Positions 47,327 through 59,300 of a DNA stretch of 64,000 bases are shown here, one piece after another. The notes under the pieces were generated by a model that was not told the DNA's origin, made no database searches, and was given only the letters and a program-made list of their open reading frames with translations. The DNA lies in contig JADANN010000364.1 in NCBI GenBank assembly GCA_018806985.1, forward strand, positions 6,305,001 to 6,369,000, given 5' to 3'. Position numbers and translations under genes: made by a program. The first letter of the stretch is position 1. Every line of letters starts with the position of its first letter. This stretch comes from Angiostrongylus vasorum (taxonomy: Eukaryota > Nematoda > Chromadorea > Rhabditida > Metastrongylidae).

Positions 47327-50300
47327 ATGAAGGGTTTTATCCTCGCTTTCGTCTTAGGATGGAGCTGCATGGCAAACCCTACGGAATCCCAACAGAAGAC
47401 ACCTCCTCTCGAGAAATTGGTCGGTTCGGTTTTTACACTTTTACTAGCCTTGTTACTTATCAATACATGTATATTGGGCAGCTCTTATAAAAACGAAGTG
47501 ATAACATTCTGGCTCACAAAAAACACTTTTGCATTTTGGACACTTAAGTGATGCGTCCTAAGATCTCTCATTTCGGTTCCAGCACTCCCTCCATTATTTT
47601 CCTTGTCTCGTAAGCTTCATCAATAGAAGTAGTTAAATTCGAACTTTCTGGATTCAGTATTGCGCTAAGGGCAAAAAAAAACAAACGAAAGTATAAATTT
47701 GAGCTAGAAAGTATAGCGGATAAATTCATGGGGCAATTAACATACAAGGCAATCCTGCTATACCAACAGTTTAAGACTTCCCCAAACTATTCTTGAGAAA
47801 TTCCTCAATAGCTCTTAAAAACGATCCTATGGCAGTCATTTTGAATTGTTCTTTTCCAGGATGGTCTTTCATATGCACTCGATCTTTCGCAGTCAGTGTC
47901 AGTGTCGTCATTTGACTGCATTCGTCAGTACGGCTATACAGTCGTTTTTTCTAAGGTACTTTTAAATTGACCAAACAAAGACATTGCCTTGAGGAAAAAA
48001 TAGCTGTACATATTTGTACTCAATTGATGTCATATATAAAAGGAAAAATAATAACATCACTCGACGAATATCTGATTGTTTGTAGCATTTTGGTTAGGTG
48101 GCGCCGTAACGTTCCCCTCCTCTTATTAGTAGGTAAAACTAAAACTGTTTAGAAGCACTTATCTTATCTCGTATACCACTTTCCGGCAAAGTCATAGGCG
48201 CAGAAGATAAACTGATAGTAGGCAACGATTACGGTCTAAACAAACGGGTCAATAAGCGGAAAACACATTGCTGACTAGAAAAGACGGAAAACAGCCAAAG
48301 TGGCGAACAGTGAAAATGGCAACGACAAAAAACAGCAAAGAGATTTATAGTGATGAGGTCTTCTAGGTAAGGGGCGAGACGGAAACATAAGAGAAGAGCA
48401 ATGGTTTTCTTTTGCTTTCCTTCTACGCTTACAACGAAAGCAGACGGATTTGTTGTGTTTCAGAATGAAAATAATAAGGATAGGAAAAAAATGAAAAAGC
48501 ATTTCTTTGAGACCAGTCATTATTATACTGCTGCAGCATCCAGCAGAAAATAAGAACTTTGTCCTTACCAGATCAATCCTTTCTTGTTTTCTTGTTTTCT
48601 TTCAACGATAAGCTTTCATTAGTTTGTTGCAAATCCTTATTTTTCCCAAAAGTCCAGCGGTTTCGCTTTCTTCAGAGCTGTGATAGTTTGAGTCGAGGGT
48701 GTACAGTAGCTGTTTCTTCTTCCATTGTGTATCCTCATAGCTGTCGCATCAAGTCTAGTGGAATAAAAATTGACATTATTTTCCCTACTACTTACCAGCT
48801 GTTATTAATCCTACTACTACAATATAGATTACCACCATGAAAGAAATGACTTTGTTTCGCAGTCGACCTAGCGTCGTCCCTATACCTCGAGGGAGTTGCC
48901 GGGTGACGTCAGGTCACTTCAGCCCTGCTAAAGTCCTGTATGTAGAAGGTAAGTGCCTAGTAAGATCACTTCACTCGTGCGGCCCTCCAATCTGCTCGAT
49001 TCGACTCGATACAATGGCCACAAATACCTACATTGAAAGAAAAAGCAACGGATGTGGACACTCGACTCGAATCACCGCTGTTCTAAACTAGACGAAAGCA
49101 CTAGAAGTCAAGCCATAACAACGATTTTTAAACCATTGGTGTAGGCGTATCAATAAACCAAGTCTTTTACTATTCCTGACGAGGTTCAATGAGAGTCAGT
49201 GTTGAAATCACTTATCAAATCAGTTTTGCTAGTTCACAAAGCCCTTGAGTGAGTCCCCTTGAGTGAGTCCAACAGCCGCCAGTAAAGATTCTACTCAGGG
49301 TATTATTTGTGACAGAACCTCAATAATTATGAGGTATTTGCAAGACTCGGACTGCAGGTGTCTGCTGTGGAGAACGAACGCACTAGTGCCCTTTCCGGGG
49401 CTAATTACAAAACGTACTAAATAAAAAAGTTGACATTGTGATTTTTTAACTACAGCCTCAGCTTAACTGGGCTCATTGCCGATTTGGGCTCCCCAGATCA
49501 ATCTCGTCGACGGATGATTGCTGAGGGCACTGAGCGATAGAAAACTAGCTGAGAGACAAGCGAAATGAAGGACCTCATAGTGTGGTGATGAACTTGTTAG
49601 CCTCCGGAAAGGGTAATCGTGGTTCCATCTACAATGTATATTGAGGATACAAGGTTCATCTGTTAGTTCTCTAGCACATGCTTACCGTCTAATGATCAGT
49701 AACGTAGAACTTTCATTTGTACAGTAGTATGAACCTGAAACTTGGAGAATCCAAGCGTTGCACATGCATATGGAGCTATAGCTGAATGAAGGATGACTTT
49801 GCAGGCATAAAACCAATGGGGTATCAATGACCGCGTTAATATATGGATTAACAATTAACCCTGACAGTAAGACAGGATAACATCAGTAGTGGATTTACTG
49901 ACTAAGATGAAGAAGTGATAATATATAGCGCAAATACGTCTCAAGTAAGATGAGTCAAGAACAAGTGGAAGCGCTGGACGAAGAGAGAATAGATGGATTC
50001 ACAACTCCATAACACTCTTCCTATAGTGTTTGGCAACGGTCAGATCCCTATAGACCCGTTTGAAATCATAAATCGATAAAGACCACAAACAACAAACAAA
50101 CTGCGATGATAAAGATATGGAGACGGCAGGGGCGACATACAGAACCAATGCCATTCACATGGTAACTCGCTTTGTATACAAGAACGGAAGATCGCTAAAA
50201 TATTTCGAAATCACTGCGTTAGCTAGTCCGGAGGAGCAAAAGCTACACAATGAGGTCAGTGGAAACAACCGAACTTCGCAGGTGAAATAATTTATTTATG

Positions 50301-53300
50301 TGCATATAAGAGAACAGTGTGCATGGAACAACATACAAATAAAATTGGAAGTGTATGAACACCTGTATCACTTGTAGTCCAGTCCACCATCGAGTGACTC
50401 GAGCGGGCGCCAGTAAATCTTCCATTTTTTTCCTGTCGCGTGCAAGAGGAGCACAGAGGGTTATGCTCGCTCTAGGGACTCCTCGAGCATCATATCTTTC
50501 TTCTAGGCTCTTCGCGAAGAACTCTGACCGTCAGGTCGGTAGTCCTCCTGCAGTACGTTTGACATCCCGAAGAATCTAGTCACTAAAGGCTCTTGTCCAT
50601 CGGTCGTCATTCATACGCATAACGAGTCGGCCCACCTTATATTTGACTGTTTGGCGTACAGAACGGCATCTTTGATTTTTGATCGATGACGTAGGTCCGA
50701 GCTTCGGATCCCTATCCCTTACTTGTGTGAAACGGGATACTCCTAGCATTGTCCTTTCGACTGCACGTTCGATAACGCTGAGTGATTTTTCATCCTGCTC
50801 ACGCAGCGACCAGGTTTCTGACGCATACTTTAGGCAGGAAGTACCGCTGAGTCGAAAAGGTAGGCACGGAGTCGGGTGTTCCTTGTTTTATTCACTAAAT
50901 CCTCGATGCTCTTGAAAGCTTCTCAAGCCGCTCATTTCTATCTGCCCAGCTCTGGAGCTAAGTCGCTCATCATATTGATTTCCCGACCTAGATAGATATA
51001 ACTGGAGCACTCGGAGATATTCGTTCCGTTGAGCATGAATGGGGGCATGCGAAACCAATCCGTTCTTCATGAACATCGTTTTTGTTAGAATTAGCCGAAG
51101 ACCAATCTTTCCACAGGCTTTATCAAAGTCGGCAAGCATACGTTCCGCTTGGCTAATGTTTGGTGTTATACGGGCGATGTCATCAGCAAAGCGAAGATGA
51201 TGTAACTGCCGACCATCGATTTCCACTCCTATATTATCCCATTCCAATGTTCGCATGACGTTATAGAGGGTGGCGGTAAATAAATTTGGCGAGATGGCAT
51301 TGCCTTGCCTAAATCCTTTTTTGACGTCAACCTTAATATCGTTGTAGAATGGTGATATCTTGGTTGTGAAATTTCTTGAACAGCTCACGAAGAATCTTTA
51401 TGTACTGAGTAGAGACTCATTGACTATCCAGGGCTTCCGAGACTGACTTTCTATCTCAATTAAAGTCAAAGACCTTTTGTAAATCGATCAAGGTGAGACG
51501 GAGCGGTCTTTTTGTACTCTCGCGATACTTCAATGAGCCTTGTTACCGTGTGGATGTGGTCCATCGTACTAAATCCTTTTCGAAACCCTGTTTGCTCACA
51601 TGGCTGTCCCTTCGTCCAGTGTTCTGTCAATCCTGTTTAGGATGACTCGAGTGAAAAGTTTGTAGACGACAGACAGTAAGCAGATTGGACGATAGTTGCC
51701 GATATCCTGTAGGTCACCCTTCTTGAACGATAACACGGTCTTGCTGGTCTTCCAGTGGGTAGGGACCTTGCATTCGGACAGGTAACGTGTGAAGAGCCGA
51801 GCCAGTGTGTTTACGAGGATTGACGGAAGGTTCTTCAGGTGTTCTGGTCTTATCCTGTCCGGACTTGGTGTTGTTCGATTTTTTCACCGACGAAATGGCA
51901 TGTCGGATTTCGGAAGGGGAGAAGCGGTAGTACAACATATCATCCTCCTTTATTTCATATGACAGGAAATGGACGTGGCTATCGAAGAGATCTGAGTAGT
52001 ATTCGTGAATAATTTTCTCCACTGCCTTTCTGGACGCTGTAATTGTTCCGTCTGGGCGTTGGAGTGGAATCATCTCGGTCTTGTAATTGGCGAAGCTTTG
52101 GTTGGCTTTGCGAATGCTTTTCCCAGCATCTGCAGCTCCGACCATTACTGCTGCTCTTCTCTCTTTATGATCTTCTTTTATCGCCTGTCTGCATTGTTTT
52201 GCAAGTCGGACGTTAGTTTGCGGTTGCTGCAGCGCGTTCGATCCCACGCTGGCGTATCAGCTTGAGTGTTTCTGGAGACAGACGCCTCTTGGTGACTTTC
52301 GAACTCTCAGCTTTCATAGCGCTAACGTGAAGATGTTGAATGAGCCGATCGTATTCTTCGTCGACTTTATCCACAACGGCATCTTCCCAACAGCCGATTA
52401 ATGGATTGAATAAGTCCCAGTTTATAGCGGTTTTGGGACTTCGTTTTTAATTTAGCGGCTTTTTTCTCCTTCCCGTGAGAAGTAGAATCTTGCACGAAGA
52501 AGACAGTAGCCTGATCCCTTGTAGAATTTTTGGGACAACAGCGACATCGGTGGTACTCTCCACTGGGAGACTCCCACGTACAGCGTTTAGGGTGGGGCTT
52601 CTGGAATTGCGAGTTGCCATGGATGGTCTTAGTAGCCATGATAAACTCAAAAAGCGCTCACCCTGTTCGTTCCATTCTAATCCATGAATCCCAATGTGAA
52701 GCAGGCGTTCTTCTTGGTTCAATCATGGCTTTGAAATCTCCAATGATGACCTTGAAGAATGTGTGGTCTTCTGTGTAGAACTTCTCCAAGTCCGTATAGG
52801 ACGCTTCGACTTTTTCATAGTCATAGTTTGATGTCGAGGCGTAAAAGACGAAGATTGTCAAAGCCGGCATTGATCTACGTCTCTTTAAATCGTAAACGTC
52901 CGATTCGGATTGTTAGTTGTTCGAATGAATCGATCCTCATGGACAAACTCGTGTTGACGAGAACGCCGACGCCGCCGACTCCTCTACTGTCGCATGTTCC
53001 GAGGAACTGTTCTTCTCCGGTGTCATAGACGGCGTTGAATGGGTGGCGTCGTCTCGTCTCGGCCAGGCCGATGACGTCGTAGTCTATCCTTCTTGCTTGC
53101 ATGAGCAACTCTTCTATCGAGGACTCGGATGCAAGTGTACGTGCATTGTATGTGCAGATCGTCGCCATAGTTCCTTGTAATCCAGGCAGCTTCCATTGGC
53201 CCTGAGATTTTAGCAGCCTCTCCGTACTCGTCCTACCCAACGCTGCGAAATTGGGGGTTCTTTCGGGGGTCAGGGGAATGAGGCCCATATTTTAAACTTT

Positions 53301-56300
53301 GTTTAACATTTTGATACACACGTATAGCTTGCTGGGCTCTGAACGTGGGGGGCTGACTATACTCACGGGCAACTTGCCAGGCTCTGCCAGAGTAGACATG
53401 GAGCTTATTTGTTGGAGGCGACTCCTAGCCGCCTCCCATATACTTTCCTGTCACTTGATTGCAGGCTTTTTGGCCGAATTGACTCATAGAATATAGCCCA
53501 CCTAAGCGAGGACGCACCCACACACGCATGCATGAATACGCCTAGCACATACAGAAAGTATGTACCAAATCGGCGCAGCAGAAACAGGGAGTCCATCCCT
53601 TGGATCCACCTACGTTTCAGGGAAGCAAAGGTCGCTTTTGGTCCGCGATTAACCCCCCTATCCGCCACCTGGGGACGCATCACGTAGCCCTGCGACTAAT
53701 CTGCTCGACATCCCTCATTTGAGGGAGATCCGTGGAGGTCAATGAAAACTACGATCACAAACAAACAAATCATAAGTCGATAAAGATCACAAATAACAAA
53801 CAAACTGCAGTGACAAAGATATAGGGATAGCAGGGGCGACATAGAGAACCAATGTCGTTCACATGGTAACTCGCCTTGAATACAAGAACGGAAGAGTGCC
53901 AAGATATATCTAAATCACTGCGTTTGCTAGTCCAGAGGAGCAAAAAGCCACGCAATGAGGTCAGTGAAAAACAACCGATTTTCGCAGGTGAAAAAATTTA
54001 TTTATGCATTATATAAGAGCAGTGTCCATGAAACAACATACATGTGAAATAGGAAGTCTATGAAAGTACGTGAAATAGAGAGTATTCTCTGTAAGAGGTC
54101 CGTAGCACCAAGTGTTAGTGACAGTAGGTTAGTCACGGGTCAGTGGTAAATGAGTTTGCCGTGGTATCTACTTGTTCAAGCTGTCTTCCAGTTTCAGTGA
54201 CCTTGCTGGGACTACGATCCCTTCGTCATATGTCGTCGTTCCACACCCATAAAACACAAACCATAATGGGGCAATAAACCATGGTAGGAATAACAGTGAT
54301 ACTAATCCTAATTTTCACATTGTTAGTATTATCAGTAATAAAAAACAACAACATTAATAGGAGGTACGTAGCACAGTGGTAGTGATGCTGATTATCACGG
54401 GTACTGTGTTGGTTCGACCCCGCTTCGGACTCGTCAAGTTTCTCATTCCTACCGGTTAGGAGAACTGATGCCGGACTCGTTTGAGAGAACCTGGTTATCT
54501 CAAGAGTCCAAGGTTAATGGACTCTACTAGCATTCAACGACATTCATGATGAAAGGAAAAATCCTCAAGCAGTAGCGGAACCACAAATAAAAGTTGGAAT
54601 AGCTTTGTGAATGATGGATGCGAGGAAATGAATCGAATGCGAGAAGTGCCAGGATCCGCACAATAGGTGTGGAAAACGGGTCGTATAAAAAAGAATAATA
54701 ATGATGATGATAGTAAAAACGATAGTAACGACGAGAATAATGATATACTGAAATGCTAGGTAGGTGGAAATTACATGAAGGGTGTAAAACTACGTTATAA
54801 CAGAAAGAATAAATAGTAGGCGTGACGAAATAACAAAAATGGCGAATAGCAATAATAATAATGCCGTTATTCTCACTAAAGTCGAGTAGAAATGGGTAAT
54901 GTATTGCCGTATTTTGTAGATGTTATTCTCCAGCCGGTCAAGGTGAAGTCGATCCTGCTGTTGTTTACAACGTCCAGAATGCCTACGACGGTTCGTCTTT
55001 ATCTAAAAATATTTGATAAAGTGAATTACTGGGAACCAATAACCATGCGATAATGTGCGAGTTAATTTCAACATATAATAGAACGTTGCTGGACATTAAA
55101 GATTCTTGCCTTAAATTGATTTGAATAAGAGAAGAAGATCATACTTGAATAGTCGCGAAAAGATGAAGCTAGGCGCTTCTGAGTGTGCAGCAAAAACCTG
55201 TGACACAAAAACGTCGCCTAGGCTTGTACACTGAAGTCTAGAAGCAGAGCGACCTTCTCGTTTCATTAGAAATTCCAATGAGGTAATGAATCTAATCCCA
55301 ACAAGGAAAATCAGACGACTGCTTGTGGTGATGACCTGTTAACCTCTGAATAGGCTGTGCTTCAAAACGTCAGGGATGAGTTTTGTCTAATCAACAAAAT
55401 AATAGCCTTCACATCCAAGCGCTTCTACCTGTGACGTGCTGCAACCAGTAAACGTATGCTGATCACTTGGTTTACTCAGGACATCTTCACTACTGGGAAT
55501 AACAAACGGATTAAAAGCATAAAGCTCTCGGCGTTAAACAATCCTTGAAGTATGCGCCATGCAACAACTGAAGTATGCGCCGTGCATTTCACTTCATTAA
55601 GCATCGTTAGAGGTGAATGAGTGCATACCTGGTCTATACAATGATTCTTGACAGCCTATCGATGAATCGAGTCGACGGTCCACAGTCATTCATGCTCTCA
55701 ATATGGTGCCTACGTCGTTACATCTAGTCGGATCCTTATCAGTGGGAGCACCGCTTTAAAGAATTGTTGGAAGCAGGAGAGTCTTATAGCACACTTTGTT
55801 CAATTTTTGCAAAGCATTTATTCAACATGTGAGCTTTTCCGTTAATAAAACGCCGAGTAATATATTGCAACTTCTTCATGCAGTCTATCGGTATTTTTAT
55901 TGCTACTTCTTGATATAGACTTGAACCATCGGCTCTGAGGAAGGCATAGGCGCAGAGACATTAGCCAAATGAAATTACCTATCAACCTCGTCTTAGGTTA
56001 TCAGTGAAAGAATACACGTTGAATGGCCACATAGAGGGCATAGAGGGAAAAGAAACCGGTTCTAGAAATATTGTCATGACGATCACAGCAGAGAAGCATT
56101 GACAGACCTCATAAAAAGAAGTTCAGTGTATGATCTAATGTTTTGTCAACAGGAACCCCACATGTTGTATAACTATGTTGGAAAAGCTGAAAGGATAAAG
56201 CTCTCGGCGTTGATCAATCGCTGAAGGATGCGCCATGCATTCGTGTTCATTTAGCATCGTTTGGAGGTGATTGAATGCATATCTGGCCTTTACAATGACT

Positions 56301-59300
56301 CGCGGTGGCCTACCGATGCATCGAACCAGTGCTGCTATCCTCCTAAACAAATCTGGTGCCAATTTGGCCGGCCACGAAGAGATGGAAAGCTTGGTGGGCC
56401 ATGGGCATGGTGATCGATGCCACGTGTGCGTTGCAGGGCGCCTCCGACCACTGCGCCACACGCGACCATGTTGGAAAAATTGAATAAAATGTGCTAGAGA
56501 ACTCTTCCACCTCAACAACAGTCAACCAAATGCAAAGCCATTTTTAATGAAAAACCTTCAGCAATTCCGCCACTGCTTGAAATGCACTTGATGAGTTCGC
56601 CGCTTCCAGAACCTTAGATTTCTACACCTTGCTTGCAAAAAGTCTAGATTCTAATGGCTTCGGGCGTTTATTTCCACAGAGGATAAACTGAAGGCGCTCC
56701 GTTCAGATAAATATATTTAAGAACAGCGCACTTAGCAGGTAACGGAATAGTACTTTTTTTCTCGAAAAGACCAACATAGTGACTTCCACTAGCAATGCAC
56801 ACTCACTTTCATCTGACTGCTCTGTTGAAGACTTGATGATGCAGAAACATGCAAAAATGGATTTGACACGTTCGTCGAGACGAGTTTGACCAAGAACATC
56901 TACTCCCTCTGAAGAGCTATTAGTCCGAATCAAACACTCAGTTAGAGAAATATGGATCACCAGCGATTCTGACAATCTTTGTCGTTTACGCATCCACATC
57001 AAGCTATGACGAAAAGGAAGTCGAATGGGAGAGGAGAGGTTCTACACAGAAGTCCATAAATCTTTTAAGATTACAACTGGCGATTTTAACAGTAAGATTA
57101 TAACTAGAAGACCCTCTGAATAACGCCACATTAGAGCCTACGAGGAGCAGGAATGCGGAAGGAAAACGAACGACTCCTCATCATGCACTTAATATTTCTA
57201 CTATGCTCTCAAATGAGATCAGATTTGGCTCATCCATTATCTTCACACTACTACTACAAAAGACAAGGATTCGAAAATCGTTAAAAAGAGGTCCGTCTCC
57301 ACAAACCATCGAATTGATACACCGACATGGAATTGCAGGAGCCCCAGGCAATTTTGTGCTCACATCCGAACATGCAGAACGCTGCAGAAGGCTGTTAAAA
57401 GATCTTAAGGAAGGAAGAGCAGCAGTAATGGCTAAATCCATTGACGTAGGATAGATCTATCCAAACATTGCCCATTACAAAATTCAGCACCTTGTGCAAA
57501 CGAAATGGTTATTACTATAAGAAAAGAAAAGAAGAAAGTTATCAAGGACACTACGTTCATATCTTCAATACTCACGTTCGTCTGCTTTCACATCAAATAA
57601 AGAAAGATGTTTGTTACATCTGCTCGTCCTTTTAGAACAAGACTTAAACAGGTTAAAAACCTTTTTTTCCCTTACCATAAACACACTGGCCCAGCTCTTC
57701 ACACCTAAACCAAGAGAGTGCAAGGTTGCCACCACGAAAAATTTACGGCCTTCTTCGAGAACGCGATGCGGACACCGAAACGGAGTAACATGGGAATACA
57801 AAACCTTGTGTAACGACGACTCCATCTCTGTTTTAGTGACGGTACTCTCTTTTCACACCACACTTTAGTTACGCGGAGTGAACTGCGACCAATGTCGACA
57901 GTTGCTGTGGATGGGTTGATCTTCAATTAAATCCCATGAAGACGATGAAAAGTTTGTTTCCAGATGCCCCATTTTGCAACGAATATTTCCGATTAGTCAT
58001 GTGAGCAGGACAAAAAGTTACCTAGTACTTTTGAAAACTTAGTTGGCAATGCTAGGGGTATCCCGTATAACTGGATTGAGAGGGAAAAATCCTGCAACAA
58101 TGATCAGAGATCAGAGATGCTTATATATAAGCCAGTTCAAAAATAAGCTGGACGCGTAATTTGTCTTATCCACATCCGATGGACAACAGGACTGGAGAAG
58201 AAGACGGCGACGATGGACTGTTGGCAACTGGATTACACGAGGTGCCCAAAGCACAGAAGAAAGGCCACTTACTCGATCGTCAAAGTTCTTCACAAAAGCC
58301 CTGGAAAAAAGATATGGTACTAAGCGACTTCCTAAAGCAATGGGCTGCTGTTGCATACAACATGAACAAATGAAGATTCTACTGGAGCCGTTTTGTCAGT
58401 CAACGGTGTTGCAGATAACAGGCTACGGGATCAAATCAGAGCTCACAGCTATTTCGTATTCATGACCTCCTAGATTACAAAAAGTAAACCACTGATGCGC
58501 TAACGGTCATATTGTTAAGATATGCCAAAAAAAATAAAGTAGTTTGTCAGTTCTCATCCATTGATTTGTACACGTTTTTTTTCAGCAGGACTAGGCACAG
58601 AAGTGTACATGACACCACAACCAAACTCGGCAAAAACGGGACCAGAGCAATTCGACGAGATGTACACGTATTTGACCACATCAGGCATCAAATTATTGAC
58701 TGTTTGGATTCAGGTAGGACCATAAAGAACCGAGTCATGCTTATAGTAACCAGTAAAGCAGAAGAGGACTATTCCTCAGATGGAGATCACCTTTATTACT
58801 TGTACCATCCATTGGTTATCGAGTGACTCGAGTGAGCGCCTGTAAATTTTAGATTTTCCCCTTTTGCGTGCTAGAGTAACCCGCTTGATTATGACCGCTC
58901 CAGCAAGGCGCTAAGCATTATCTCTTTCTTCTAAAATATTTCCTTCTCTACTTTTGACATCTAAAACAGAAGAGCGGAAAAGGTGAAATTGTCGACTGTC
59001 TACTGTCACTCTCATGTTGTCCTATTCCATTTTTTTGCATGGAGCTCTCGAAAGATTCCCCAAGATGGTTTCGCCTTACCAAACCACAGAATTAGCTTAG
59101 TGAATGAGGTCTACTCATCTCAGTCATGCCAGTGACGCTATGCTTTGACCCTTTCGCCAACATCATCATCTTCTCAACAGAGGACTGTGATGCAAGTGAT
59201 CGTTCATTAAAAGTACAGGTCGCAACATCAATCTCGCCAAATTTAAGCGGCCTAGAATGGTACCGAATTTTTAGAACCACCTCTGTACTCGCCGTGCTCC

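Noticed and set aside
48559..48840. 93-codon frame in lysozyme 2 intron 2
   Set aside because: No recognised motif, low-complexity hydrophobic composition and no start context; likely chance.
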